Part shown: piece after piece, positions 28,450-40,431 of the stretch
How the letters are laid out: each line of letters begins with the position of its first letter
How positions within the stretch are numbered: the stretch's first letter is position 1
Source of the DNA: Moraxella sp.
Lineage (GTDB): Bacteria; Pseudomonadota; Gammaproteobacteria; Pseudomonadales; Moraxellaceae
Assembly: GCA_030528385.1 (NCBI GenBank)
Contig: JAUMYZ010000010.1
Location: forward strand, 24,457-88,456
DNA length: 64,000 bases
Direction of reading: 5' to 3'
Notes under the pieces: generated by a model
Databases searched by the model: none
Told to the model about the DNA's origin: nothing
What the model saw: only the letters and a program-made list of their open reading frames with translations
Position numbers and translations under genes: made by a program

Positions 28450-29379
28450 ATGAGCAATAAATTTCAGGCATGTATCAACCAAATCATTGACAAAGAAAAT
28501 CTCAAAGTCCCATCTTTGATATCTACTATTTATGGAGATTCTATTTTGCATCGTGGCGGCAGTATCAGCCTAAGCAGCCTAATTACCATTATGGAACTTT
28601 TTGGTTTCAATGAAAGAGTGGTAAGAACAGCCATTTTTAGACTGGTTAAAAAGCACTGGTTAAGCTCCGAAAAATTGGGCAGGGTCAGTTATTACAACAT
28701 TACTGCCACCAGCCACCAACTTTATTTACAAGCCGAAAAAAGAATCTACAACAGCCAAATCCAAGAATGGAATGGTTCTTGGTGTTTAATTTTATTGGGC
28801 AACCTTGATGTCAAAAAAAGAGCATTATTAAAAAAAGAATTGGGTTGGATGGGATATGCCAGCATTTCAACAAATATCATGGCTTATCCAAGGTCAGAAG
28901 ATGAAAGATTACAAGGTCTGTTGTCAAAATACAACATTACCAACGAGATTGTTATCTTTCATTCAATGATTGCCCCATATCAATTTTCTATCACTGACCA
29001 AAAATTATTGGAATTGGGCTGGGATATTAAATCCATCAGAGACAATTACACGACTTATTTGGATTATTTTAGAGACATTGCTGGTTTATTAGAACAACAC
29101 CAACCGACCCCAAAACAGGCTTTTCAAATAAGAACCCTACTGATACATCATTATCGTCGTGCAATTTTAAAAGACCCTGGGCTGCCTTTAGAACTGCTTC
29201 CAATTGACTGGCCCTTTATCAATGCTTGCAATCTGACCGCCAATATCTATAAAGCAATTTATGAATTGGCAGACCAATATTTTTTGTCCGTTGCAAGAAC
29301 AATGGAAGGATATCTGCCCGTTTGCGCCCCAGCATTTAATAAAAGATTTAGCGATTTGCCCTTTGGGGTATATGAATAA
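28450..29379 (+). CDS. paaX: Phenylacetate-responsive transcriptional repressor
   Basis: A 309-residue PaaX-family repressor, released by phenylacetyl-CoA. The N-terminal winged helix includes PSLISTIYGDSILHRGGSIS and the recognition region NERVVRTAIFRLVKKHWLSSEKLGRVSYY. The PaaX central domain (WNGSWCLILLGN... KKELGWMGYASIS) and C-terminal domain with AILKDPGLPLELLPIDWP follow. It is codirectional with paaK and followed 11 bases later by paaY, the standard pairing. Confidence 0.95.
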   Translation: MSNKFQACINQIIDKENLKVPSLISTIYGDSILHRGGSISLSSLITIMELFGFNERVVRTAIFRLVKKHWLSSEKLGRVSYYNITATSHQLYLQAEKRIYNSQIQEWNGSWCLILLGNLDVKKRALLKKELGWMGYASISTNIMAYPRSEDERLQGLLSKYNITNEIVIFHSMIAPYQFSITDQKLLELGWDIKSIRDNYTTYLDYFRDIAGLLEQHQPTPKQAFQIRTLLIHHYRRAILKDPGLPLELLPIDWPFINACNLTANIYKAIYELADQYFLSVARTMEGYLPVCAPAFNKRFSDLPFGVYE

Positions 29380-29390
29380 AAGGAGTTTTT

Positions 29391-29984
29391 ATGCCATGTT
29401 ATGCCATTGATGGCGTTCGCCCTGTGGTACATGTAGACGCTTATGTTCACCCACAGGCGGTATTGATTGGTGATGTGATTATTGAAGCAGGGGTATACAT
29501 TGCGCCTTTTGCAACACTAAGGGCGGATTTTGGGCGCATTCATGTACAAAAAAATGCCAATGTACAAGACAACTGCGTCATACATGGTTTTCCAAACAGC
29601 ATTACTTTATTAGAAGAAATGGCACATATTGGTCATGCCAGCATTTTACATGGTTGCACCATTTGCAAAAATGCCCTGATTGGTATCAACAGCACCATCT
29701 TAGACCATACCAAAATCGGTGAAAACAGCTTTGTGGGCGCAAACAGCTTTGTCAAAGCTCGACAAACTCTGCCAAGCAACAGCTTAATCTTGGGCAATCC
29801 TGCACAGGTGGTGCGCACATTAAAAGAAGAAGAAATTACTTGGAAAATCCAAGGGACAAAAGAATATATCAAACTTGTAAAACGCTGCCAAAACAGCATG
29901 CGCATGGTAGAGCCATGGACAGACATCGCCCAGCAGCAGGGCAGCTATTTGGATTTTTATGCAATCCATCAAACCAAATCATAA
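29391..29984 (+). CDS. paaY: Phenylacetate pathway gamma-carbonic-anhydrase-like thioesterase
   Basis: A 197-residue left-handed beta-helix protein built of hexapeptide repeats (VLIGDVIIEAGVYIAPFATLRADFG and similar). PaaY of other bacteria hydrolyses stalled CoA thioesters and prevents CoA depletion. The zinc histidines of the gamma carbonic anhydrase site are plausible in NCVIHGF, HIGHASILHGC. AAAAGGAG precedes the ATG by few bases. It follows paaX closely. Confidence 0.93.
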   Translation: MPCYAIDGVRPVVHVDAYVHPQAVLIGDVIIEAGVYIAPFATLRADFGRIHVQKNANVQDNCVIHGFPNSITLLEEMAHIGHASILHGCTICKNALIGINSTILDHTKIGENSFVGANSFVKARQTLPSNSLILGNPAQVVRTLKEEEITWKIQGTKEYIKLVKRCQNSMRMVEPWTDIAQQQGSYLDFYAIHQTKS

Positions 29985-30089
29985 ATCAATTATTACATCA
30001 TTAAATAACAGTGAACACAAAATTATTGACCGATGGTTGATTAAATATATTGTTATCTTTAATAACTTCACAAAAAATGTGAGACTAAG

Positions 30090-31025
30090 GTGATTGACGT
30101 CATTTTGCCCTTGCTGATTTTATTGGCAATCGGTGCTGGATTAAGTTATAAAAATATCCTGCAACCTGAACACATACAAGCGCTTGGGGATTATGTATTA
30201 AAAGTGTCTTTGCCTATTTTTTTATTTCATGTTTTGGCAACTCGTCATATTTATGAGATTTGGCAACCAAGCTACCTTTTTTGGTTTGCTTTGGTTTCTT
30301 TAATCATTTTTACTTTGGCATTTGTCGCTTGTCATTTTCTTCTTAACTTACAAAAAAGCCATAGCGCAATTTTTGCTTTGGGCGCTTCTATGTCCAATAC
30401 AGGCTTTATTGGTGTTGGTATTTTGCCACTTATTTTGGGTCAAAAATCGGGGATATATCTTTCTTTGACATTGATGATAGAAAGCGCCTTACTGCTGCCT
30501 TTGGCGCTGATTTTAACAGAGTTGTTTGGCAGGCAAATTGCTGCATACAAAATCTTAATACAAATCGCCAATATCATCGTCAAAAATCCCATAATTATGG
30601 CAATTATATTGGGTGTGGTGGTTGCAATTTTAGACATATCGTTGCCACCAGCCATTGACCAAAGTTTAAAACCGATTGGACAAACCGCATCTCCGGTTGC
30701 TTTGTTGGTTATTGGGGCAAGACTTTTACAGATTAGGCTGACCGATTTTAACCAACTAAATTTAATGTTATCCACATTAAAAATCATCATTATGCCATTG
30801 TTGATGCTGTCAGTATTTTTGTTGGCACCAAATACCAATCGTGAGATGACCATTGCAGCATTTGTTCTTTCAACCTTACCCATGACCGTTACTTACAGTT
30901 TATTTGCCCAAAGTTATCACCTTGGCAAAAAGGCGGTGGCAAGTTTATTAACCAGCATGCTCTTTTGGGTGGTGCTTGGTGGTGGTTATCTTTATCTTAT
31001 TGAGCGCATCATTGATGCCCCCTAA
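30090..31025 (+). CDS. AEC (auxin efflux carrier) family transporter
   Basis: A 311-residue membrane protein with about ten helices and the AEC family fold. GASMSNTGFIGVGILPLILG and SLKPIGQTASPVALLVIGARL are characteristic of the two symmetric halves. AEC members export or import organic anions such as malonate and amino acids. The start is a GTG. It lies 105 bases after paaY and may be used with the paa genes, but no direct evidence supports that. Confidence 0.85.
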   Translation: MIDVILPLLILLAIGAGLSYKNILQPEHIQALGDYVLKVSLPIFLFHVLATRHIYEIWQPSYLFWFALVSLIIFTLAFVACHFLLNLQKSHSAIFALGASMSNTGFIGVGILPLILGQKSGIYLSLTLMIESALLLPLALILTELFGRQIAAYKILIQIANIIVKNPIIMAIILGVVVAILDISLPPAIDQSLKPIGQTASPVALLVIGARLLQIRLTDFNQLNLMLSTLKIIIMPLLMLSVFLLAPNTNREMTIAAFVLSTLPMTVTYSLFAQSYHLGKKAVASLLTSMLFWVVLGGGYLYLIERIIDAP

Positions 31026-31461
31026 ATGCAGCCAATTATGCCAAAGCGTGCGTATCTGACACAAAACATTAACGCCAAGCTGATTTTCTGCGCAAAATAT
31101 GACGCGCTCTGCGCAGGATTATTTTCTTATTTTCATTTCTGTTCAAGACGCACAAAACCAAATCTTTTCAATGGTTTGGGCAGCGCTGACAATGCCGACG
31201 ACTTTGTGTCAAGTTTGCAGCAAACCTTTGTGGTCATCACAATTTACCAAGCAAACAACTCTGATAATGCTCACCAGTCTGTGCTTGACAATAAGTGGAG
31301 CAAGCGTTTTGTGGCGGCTGATGGGCGTCTGTTTGGTGGTGCAGCAGACACGGCTCATGGTCGTGTTCGTTTGTTTGCCATCATCATGCAATCTGTGGCA
31401 ACTTAAGCAATAAAACGTCCGCACATCTCAGAGCCCACTCCGCTTTACACCACCATTTTTC
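31026..31461. other. Spacer with unrecognised open frames
   Basis: A stretch of about 440 bases between the transporter and phhB. Overlapping open frames occur on both strands (the longest is 126 codons from 31026 on the plus strand) but none has a ribosome site or a family I recognise. Base composition is like coding DNA, so it may hold the remains of a gene. Confidence 0.4.
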
Positions 31462-31491
31462 TTGACAGCAGCCGTCCAAATTGGCTATCAT
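31462..31491 (+). promoter_or_regulatory. Promoter of phhB
   Basis: TTGACA at 31462-31467 and TATCAT at 31486-31491, spacing 18, about 45 bases before the phhB ATG. Confidence 0.55.
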
Positions 31492-31535
31492 CAGCACAGT
31501 ACTTGCACAATCATTGTCTTTTATCAGGAATTCTC

Positions 31536-31832
31536 ATGAGCAGTCTGACCGCCGACCAAGTTGCCCTACAGCTTCAAGACCTAGATGGCTGGACACTGGA
31601 CAACCACAGCCTTGTCAAAACCTTTGAATTTGCCGATTTTGCTTCGGTGATTGCGTTTATGACTCACGTCGCCTTTTATTGCCAAGAACTTGAGCATTAT
31701 CCCCAATGGCAAAACTACTACAACATCTTGACAGTGCGTCTTGGCGATGCCAATCAACCCGCCGTACAAAGCCGCGACGTACAACTCGCCAAACGCATAC
31801 AAACTTGCTTAAATGCCATCCAACCGAACTGA
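31536..31832 (+). CDS. phhB: Pterin-4a-carbinolamine dehydratase
   Basis: A 98-residue enzyme that dehydrates 4a-hydroxytetrahydropterin, recycling the cofactor of aromatic amino acid hydroxylases. The domain has LDGWTLDNHSLVKTFEFADF, AFYCQELEHYPQWQNYYN (usual form AExxxHHPxW, altered here) and VRLGDANQPAVQSRDVQLAKRI. The usual double histidine of the active site is replaced by EHYPQW, with one His left. AGGA precedes the ATG at 31536. Its end overlaps pabC. Confidence 0.88.
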   Translation: MSSLTADQVALQLQDLDGWTLDNHSLVKTFEFADFASVIAFMTHVAFYCQELEHYPQWQNYYNILTVRLGDANQPAVQSRDVQLAKRIQTCLNAIQPN

Positions 31833-32673
31833 CTCTTTGTTTTATCAGCTTCAAGGCAACACACTCATCACCACCAATGACATGATGGACAATCGCGCTT
31901 TGGCTTATGGTGATGGGTTTTTTAGCACATTGGGCGTGTATCAAGGACAGCCCCTTTGGCTGACACAACACCGTCAGCGCCTACAGCTAGGCATGGAACG
32001 TTTTTGTCTGTACGCCGACATCAACGCCATCATTTACCAGTTACAAAACCTTGCTCAAACACTGTCTCATGGCATGATAAAAATCATCATCACCCGCCCA
32101 CCCCAATCGCTGCGCGGCTACGGTTTTGACAGCAATCAAGCACAAGTGTTCATCAAAAGCGTGTCCATGTCGGTGTACCAAGACCGAAGATTTGTGGGGG
32201 GTTTTGCCATTGATGACACCAAACAAGCCCTTTGTCTGTCAGAGCGGCTGGGCACACGCCCATCCAGATTCGCAGGACTGAAACTTATCAGCAGTCATGA
32301 ACACGTTTTTGCGCATCAAGAACTGCTTACCCAACAAAAAAATAACGCACAACTTGGCGAAGGTTTGCTCAAAAATACCCAAAATCTGTGGATAAGTGGC
32401 ACAATGAGCAATGTGTTTTATCAGCTCAATCACCATTGGTACACGCCGCCCACCCAACAATCAGGCGTGGCAGGGGTGCTTCGCAGTGTACTTTTGTTTA
32501 CCACCACAGCCAAAGAGCGCGTTCTGACAGACGATGACCTGCCCCATTTGACAGGGTTATTTTTTTGTAATGCGGTGCGTGGCATTTTACCCATTGATGT
32601 GTTGTGGATAAACGAGCGCGCCCACCAGCTAAACGCTCAAGCATTTTTGAATTTGATTGGCGCCCAGCAATGA
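31813..32673 (+). CDS. pabC: 4-amino-4-deoxychorismate lyase
   Basis: A 286-residue PLP enzyme of fold type IV that releases pyruvate from aminodeoxychorismate to give p-aminobenzoate for folate. RALAYGDGFFSTLGVYQGQPLWL and the PLP lysine in RFAGLKLISSHEHVF are typical, with GEGLLKNTQNLWISGTMSNVF giving the phosphate site. It overlaps the end of phhB by 20 bases and its stop overlaps the next ATG. In many relatives pabC precedes mltG and tmk; here an RluA gene follows. Confidence 0.9.
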   Translation: MPSNRTDSLFYQLQGNTLITTNDMMDNRALAYGDGFFSTLGVYQGQPLWLTQHRQRLQLGMERFCLYADINAIIYQLQNLAQTLSHGMIKIIITRPPQSLRGYGFDSNQAQVFIKSVSMSVYQDRRFVGGFAIDDTKQALCLSERLGTRPSRFAGLKLISSHEHVFAHQELLTQQKNNAQLGEGLLKNTQNLWISGTMSNVFYQLNHHWYTPPTQQSGVAGVLRSVLLFTTTAKERVLTDDDLPHLTGLFFCNAVRGILPIDVLWINERAHQLNAQAFLNLIGAQQ

Positions 32674-33581
32674 CCACCGACCATATCCCACCGATGACAG
32701 ACGGTGTTTGTGCAAGCACCTTATATCTGCCCAAGCTCAACGCGTCTCCCCCTTCGCTGTTTGCTTATTTGTGCAATAAATTCAGCCACATCGGTGCCGA
32801 CCAGTGGCGACAGCGCTTTTTGACTCAGCAAATCTTGGACAGCACAGGCAAAGCGCTTGACATAGACACGCCCTATCACTACGGCACGCACATCTATTAT
32901 TATCGTTTTGTGGCAGATGAACCCCATGTGCCCTTTGAACATCGGCTGATTTTTGAAAACGACAACATCATGGTGGTGGACAAGCCCCACTTTTTGACGG
33001 TAGCGCCAGCGGGCAACTATGTGCGCCAAACGCTTTTGTCTCGGCTCAAACAAACCAGCAACAACCCCCACCTTGCTCCCATACACCGCCTAGACAAAGA
33101 CACTGCAGGGTTGATACTCATCAGCAAAAACCCCGCCACCCGTCATCTGTACCAAGCACTGTTTCGCCAGCAGCGCGTACACAAAGTGTATCATGCCATC
33201 GCCAAAATCCACCCAAACCTTAGTCTGCCCACCAAGGTCAGTCTGCACCTAGAACGTGGCACGCCCTTTTATGTGATGCAAGTCAATCCCCACAAAAGCG
33301 CCAATTCCACCACCCATCTGGACATTTTATGCACAAAAAACGGTTGGGCAAAATATCAACTGACCCCCACAACAGGCAAACTCCATCAACTTAGGGCACA
33401 TCTTAACCATCTGGGCATACCCATCAAAAACGACCCTTATTACCCAAGCATTACCCACCAAGCCGCCAATGAATTTGACAACCCTTTGCAGCTGCTTGCC
33501 AAGTCTTTGGCATTTTATGAGCCGATTGACAAACGCGATGTTGCGTTTGTTTCGCCCAGAGAGTTGTGCTTACCAACCTAA
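32670..33581 (+). CDS. RluA-family pseudouridine synthase
   Basis: A 303-residue enzyme that isomerises uridine in rRNA or tRNA. The catalytic motif HRLDKDTAGLILISKN (Asp in RLDKDT) lies near residue 140. IIFENDNIMVVDKPHFLTVAP-type strands precede it, and TGKLHQLRAHLNHLGIPIKNDP follows. No S4 domain is visible at the N-terminus, as in RluA. The substrate base is not certain. Its ATG overlaps the pabC TGA (ATGA). The upstream frame extension from 32604 is not used. Confidence 0.9.
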   Translation: MTTDHIPPMTDGVCASTLYLPKLNASPPSLFAYLCNKFSHIGADQWRQRFLTQQILDSTGKALDIDTPYHYGTHIYYYRFVADEPHVPFEHRLIFENDNIMVVDKPHFLTVAPAGNYVRQTLLSRLKQTSNNPHLAPIHRLDKDTAGLILISKNPATRHLYQALFRQQRVHKVYHAIAKIHPNLSLPTKVSLHLERGTPFYVMQVNPHKSANSTTHLDILCTKNGWAKYQLTPTTGKLHQLRAHLNHLGIPIKNDPYYPSITHQAANEFDNPLQLLAKSLAFYEPIDKRDVAFVSPRELCLPT

Positions 33582-33788
33582 GTTTGTCAGCAATTTCTGA
33601 CAAATCATGACGACTTTTGACACTTTTTTCACTTATCAAAATTTGGCATAATACGCCCAAGCAACAAAGGAATTGGTTGATGGAACAGCCTTATGGACAG
33701 CGTGTTGCGATAATGGAATGACCTTAAGGAAAAATGCAGGCAGCAACAGTCTCCTTAGCAAAGCCACAAATGCACGTTTGTGGTTTTT

Positions 33789-34787
33789 CTATTGGGACAC
33801 CAATAAAGTCAGTAAATGCGCGCTCCACGCTTGCCAATCATTGGCATGCTGACTTTGCTTGGACACAATCATCTCCAGTCTATTGTCCAAGCCTTCGCCA
33901 ATGTCAGCCATCGCCATGTTGGTGGGCGTCATATTGACACTTAGCCACCCAGATGATGTGTGTATCACGCCTTTGATGCGCTCATATCCCACCAAAGAAA
34001 GCAGCCAATTTTGTGTTTTGTGCTCATCAAATGTCCAAAATGCTGGCAGACGCCACCCACCCACCACATAATCGCCCACACATTCATGGTAATGATAAGG
34101 CAGTGGTTGCTCATCATCTGGATTGTCTTGACGTTCGGTATCGGTGATGGTCAGTGGCACATACACCAATGCAGTGCTGCTGGCTTGTCGCTTGGCAAAG
34201 AGCACATCAAGCGCTTGGGCAACTTGCTCAAACTCAATGATGACCGCTTGATGGTTGAATTGCCGTATCCAAATGCACAGCTGTTGACATTCATCTGTAG
34301 ATAAAGATTGGCTTTGGTTTAGCACCACCACATCGGCATATTTAACATGCGCCTGATAAGCAACGTGCTGGCGATATTTTGGCTGCTGCCATTGTCGGGC
34401 ATTTACCACACAAATGACCGCCCCAAGCGCCAAACTGCTTTGCCAATGGGCAGCGCCAAACTGCTCAAGCAGCTCTTTGGCATGGGACAATCCTGTTGGC
34501 TCAATCAACAGCCGCTCAACCTGTTGTGATAACAGGCGCACCACCGCCACCTGCATGGGCAGCTGGCTGCTACAACAAATACAGCCACCGCTGACTTCTT
34601 TGACAAAGACGCCATCTTGACCGTCAATGAGTGCAGTGTCTACGCCAATTTTACCAAATTCATTGATAAGCAGTGCCCATTTTTGTGTAGGGGGTTTGTG
34701 CATCAACAAAGCATTAAGCAACGTGGTTTTGCCAGCGCCCAAAAAGCCTGTTATCAGCGTGGTCGGGGTTTGTTTAATCGGTTTCAT
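33789..34787 (-). CDS. CobW/COG0523-family GTPase, probable metal chaperone
   Basis: A 332-residue G3E GTPase. The P-loop LITGFLGAGKTTLLNALL lies at residue 11, GGCICCSS supplies the CxCC metal-binding motif at about 69, and EPTGLSHAKELLEQF is a switch region; the nucleotide specificity motif appears as VVLNQSQ. The last 120 residues are a CobW C-terminal domain. Members deliver zinc or other metals to partner enzymes. No zur box or metal-dependent partner is obvious nearby. It lies convergent with the RluA gene. Confidence 0.88.
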   Translation of the reverse strand: MKPIKQTPTTLITGFLGAGKTTLLNALLMHKPPTQKWALLINEFGKIGVDTALIDGQDGVFVKEVSGGCICCSSQLPMQVAVVRLLSQQVERLLIEPTGLSHAKELLEQFGAAHWQSSLALGAVICVVNARQWQQPKYRQHVAYQAHVKYADVVVLNQSQSLSTDECQQLCIWIRQFNHQAVIIEFEQVAQALDVLFAKRQASSTALVYVPLTITDTERQDNPDDEQPLPYHYHECVGDYVVGGWRLPAFWTFDEHKTQNWLLSLVGYERIKGVIHTSSGWLSVNMTPTNMAMADIGEGLDNRLEMIVSKQSQHANDWQAWSAHLLTLLVSQ

Positions 34788-34870
34788 TCACACGGCGCCA
34801 AATATGTTACTGTATAACAAAATTATGCCAAAGCCCATAAAAACCCCACCATTGGGCAGGGCATTTTGGC

Positions 34871-36430
34871 TCATTCCCACTCAATGGTCGCAGGCGGTTT
34901 GCTTGACACATCATAGACCACCCGTGAGACATCTTTAATCTCATTCATAATACGCGTGGAGATTTTGTCCACAAGCTCATAAGGCAAGTGAGCAAAGCGA
35001 GCGGTCATAAAATCCACCGTTTCCACCGCCCGCAAAGCAATCACCCACGCATACCGCCGTGCGTCCCCCACCACACCCACCGATTTGACAGGGCAAAACA
35101 CCGCAAAGGCTTGGGCGGTCTTGTCATACCAACCGCTGGCACGCAGCTCCTGCATAAAAATGTCGTCCGCCAAGCGTAAAATATCGGCGTATTCTTTTTT
35201 AATCTCGCCCAAAATGCGTACGCCCAAGCCCGGCCCTGGAAAAGGGTGGCGATAAATCATCTGGTGGGGAATGCCCAGTGCCACGCCCAGTTTACGCACT
35301 TCGTCTTTGAACAAATCACGCAGCGGCTCCACCAATTCAAACGCCAAATCATCAGGCAAACCGCCGACATTGTGGTGCGATTTGATGACATGGGCTTTGC
35401 CATTTTTGGTTTTGGCAGATTCAATGACATCAGGATAAATCGTCCCTTGTGCCAAAAATTGAATGCCATCCAATTTGCGAGCTTCTTCGCTAAACACTTC
35501 AATAAATTCTCGTCCGATGATTTTGCGTTTATCTTCTGGGTCGGTTACGCCTGCCAAAGCGGTCAAAAAGCGGTCTTCGGCATCGGCACGAATCACACGA
35601 ATGCCCATGTTTTCGCTAAACATTTGCATAACTTGGTCGCCTTCGTTAAGGCGCAGTAAGCCATTGTCCACAAATACACAAGTGAGCTTATCGCCAATGG
35701 CACGGTGAAGCAGCGCTGCCACCACCGAACTGTCCACACCGCCTGACAAGCCAAGTAGCACCTTGTTATCGCCGATTTGCTCTTTTAATTGGGCGATACG
35801 CATCTCAATGATGTTCTCAGAATTCCACGCATTGCCACAGCCACAGATGATATGCACAAAGTTAGAAATCAGCGCCACACCCTTGGCGGTGTGGGTAACT
35901 TCTGGGTGAAACTGCACGCCATAAAATTGACGAACTTCATCGCTTGCTGACGCAAAAGGGCAGCTGGGCGTGCTTGATGTGGCGCTAAAACCCTGTGGCA
36001 ACTGGGTAACTTTGTCGCCATGGCTCATCCACACTTGCGATTGATTGTGCTCATCGGCGATTTTAGAAAGCAAGCGGTCTTGGTGGGTGATGTCAATTTT
36101 GGCATAACCAAACTCATGTACGTCGCCTGCTGCCACCTTGCCACCGAGCTGTTCTGCCATGGTCTGAAAGCCATAACAAATGCCAAGCACAGGCACGCCC
36201 AGCTCAAAGACAATCTGGGGAGCTCGTGGGCTGCCTGCTTCGTGGACACTTTCAGGACCGCCTGATAGGATAATGCCGTTGGGGCGAAAGGCTTTGATGT
36301 CGTCATCTGTCATGTCAAAGGCGTGCATTTCAGAGTACACGCCCGCTTCACGCACACGCCGAGCGATGAGCTGGCTGTACTGCGAACCAAAATCTAGAAT
36401 CAGGATACGGTCTTGGGTAATGTTGGTCAT
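34871..36430 (-). CDS. guaA: GMP synthase (glutamine-hydrolysing)
   Basis: A 519-residue enzyme that converts XMP to GMP using glutamine and ATP. Residues 1-200 are a class I glutamine amidotransferase domain with the nucleophile Cys in [16 protein letters not shown] and His/Glu in FHPEVTHT. The ATP-pyrophosphatase domain follows with [18 protein letters not shown], and the dimerisation domain ends in the conserved [10 protein letters not shown]. Length is normal. It is a single gene between a CobW GTPase gene and gyrB. Confidence 0.97.
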   Translation of the reverse strand: MTNITQDRILILDFGSQYSQLIARRVREAGVYSEMHAFDMTDDDIKAFRPNGIILSGGPESVHEAGSPRAPQIVFELGVPVLGICYGFQTMAEQLGGKVAAGDVHEFGYAKIDITHQDRLLSKIADEHNQSQVWMSHGDKVTQLPQGFSATSSTPSCPFASASDEVRQFYGVQFHPEVTHTAKGVALISNFVHIICGCGNAWNSENIIEMRIAQLKEQIGDNKVLLGLSGGVDSSVVAALLHRAIGDKLTCVFVDNGLLRLNEGDQVMQMFSENMGIRVIRADAEDRFLTALAGVTDPEDKRKIIGREFIEVFSEEARKLDGIQFLAQGTIYPDVIESAKTKNGKAHVIKSHHNVGGLPDDLAFELVEPLRDLFKDEVRKLGVALGIPHQMIYRHPFPGPGLGVRILGEIKKEYADILRLADDIFMQELRASGWYDKTAQAFAVFCPVKSVGVVGDARRYAWVIALRAVETVDFMTARFAHLPYELVDKISTRIMNEIKDVSRVVYDVSSKPPATIEWE

Positions 36431-36649
36431 AACTTGCCTTTTAAAAAGTCAGAAAAATCTGGCGGATATTTTAGCATTTTTATGGACAGATGGCGTCCAC
36501 AACATGCGTTGGAGCAACACCCAATCCCCACTTAGTGCCAAACAAAACCATCACGATGTCTGTCACAGCAGCGATAAATCGCCCATAAAGTTCTTGTGCA
36601 CCTTCTGCGCCACAAACAAATTGTCAGTACCGCCGCCACTTTAGGGGCA

Positions 36650-39100
<2,451 letters not shown>

Positions 39101-39202
39101 TCATTGATTATTGTTGGCAAAGCTCGCAAATGAAACGCGACCAAAAAGCCGTTTATTATAGCATTTTAAGACAAAAAAAGCACGTTTGCTTATCCAGCTG
39201 TA

Positions 39203-39218
39203 TGTTTCACATGAAACC
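39203..39218. promoter_or_regulatory. parS-like site
   Basis: TGTTTCACATGAAACC, which differs from the widely conserved parS TGTTTCACGTGAAACA at two positions. It lies in the gap between recF and gyrB, about 4 kb from oriC. Confidence 0.6.
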
Positions 39219-39289
39219 TATTTGGTTTTTGATGGCTGCGTTTTTGCAGAGCTTGAGCACCAATCACAAGGCATCAAATAAGCAATCCA

Positions 39290-40429
39290 TCACTCCAGCA
39301 ACCCGCCGTCGCCAAGCCACAGCAACTGATAATCCCTGCCGTCCAAACATTTGTTGGCGATTTTTTGTTGGACAAGGCTGTCCAGCTGTGGGTTTAGGCT
39401 GGTCATAAACAATTGGCATGGCAAAGACAACAGCGTCTCCAACAAAACATCAATCGCCTTGTTGTCCAGCTCGGCATCAATGTCATCAATCAACACAACT
39501 GGCACAACGCCCCAAGACAGACGACTGCACAACAGCTGCAGTTGTGAGAGTTTTAGCGCGACAATCAACAGCTTTTTTTCGCCACGCGACAACACATGAG
39601 CGGCTTGCTCTTTGCCTGTGGCATTAAGATGACATTTTTTGACAAACACCGACATGTCTGCCCGATGCGCGCCCACCCTTGTATAACCAAGCTCCACATC
39701 CATCGCCAAGCGCTGTTGTAAACTTGCAAGCAAGCCCGTCGCCACGTCAAAACCTGCCTGATAAGACAGTTCAAGTCTGTCTGCATAAGCGGGCAACAAC
39801 TGACCGACCATCTGCCAAAAAAACACCAACCAATCGGCAAAAACCGCTTGGCGATACGCATGCAAAGACGTGGCATGCTGAGCAAGCTGATAATCCCACG
39901 CACCGATTTGGCGCTGATGATGGCCAATGTTGGGTATTTTTAGCAAGCCATTTCTGTGTTTTAGCAAACGCTGATAGGCAAGCCACTCATCATAAAAGCT
40001 CGGTTCCATGTGAAACACCAACCAATCAAGCAACTGCCTGCGCCCATGACTGCCTTCTTCCAACAAAGTCATGCCACTTGGGTCAATCAACACGACAGGC
40101 AGCGCAAACGACAACACACTTTGTGATACCACCACTTGTTCATTAAATTTTAGCACGCTGCTGGCAAGGTTTTTGTGGTTGAGCTGCTTTTGTACTGCCA
40201 AGGTGTTGTGGGTGGTTTTTGCCCAAACTGCGCACGTTTTGCCATGATGGCTGATATAGCGCCTTGGCTCGTGATGGCGAAAAGTTTTGCCCCGTGACAG
40301 CAAAAACACCGCTTCTAACAGCGATGTTTTGCCACTGCCATTGTCGCCAACAATCAAATTATAGGACTTGGGCGCGATGGTCAGTGATGATAAATTTCTT
40401 AGTTGATGGATTTTTAATTGTTCAATCAC
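39290..40429 (-). CDS. recF: DNA replication and repair protein RecF
   Basis: A 379-residue SMC-like ATPase that helps load RecA at gaps. The Walker A motif GDNGSGKTSLLEAVFLLSRG is at residue 29, LSRGEKKLLIVALKLSQL forms the signature motif, and VVLIDDIDAELD is Walker B. Its start lies two bases after the dnaN stop, so the two are coupled. A weak parS-like sequence lies in its coding region at 40002-40017. Confidence 0.95.
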   Translation of the reverse strand: MIEQLKIHQLRNLSSLTIAPKSYNLIVGDNGSGKTSLLEAVFLLSRGKTFRHHEPRRYISHHGKTCAVWAKTTHNTLAVQKQLNHKNLASSVLKFNEQVVVSQSVLSFALPVVLIDPSGMTLLEEGSHGRRQLLDWLVFHMEPSFYDEWLAYQRLLKHRNGLLKIPNIGHHQRQIGAWDYQLAQHATSLHAYRQAVFADWLVFFWQMVGQLLPAYADRLELSYQAGFDVATGLLASLQQRLAMDVELGYTRVGAHRADMSVFVKKCHLNATGKEQAAHVLSRGEKKLLIVALKLSQLQLLCSRLSWGVVPVVLIDDIDAELDNKAIDVLLETLLSLPCQLFMTSLNPQLDSLVQQKIANKCLDGRDYQLLWLGDGGLLE

Positions 40430-40431
40430 AA

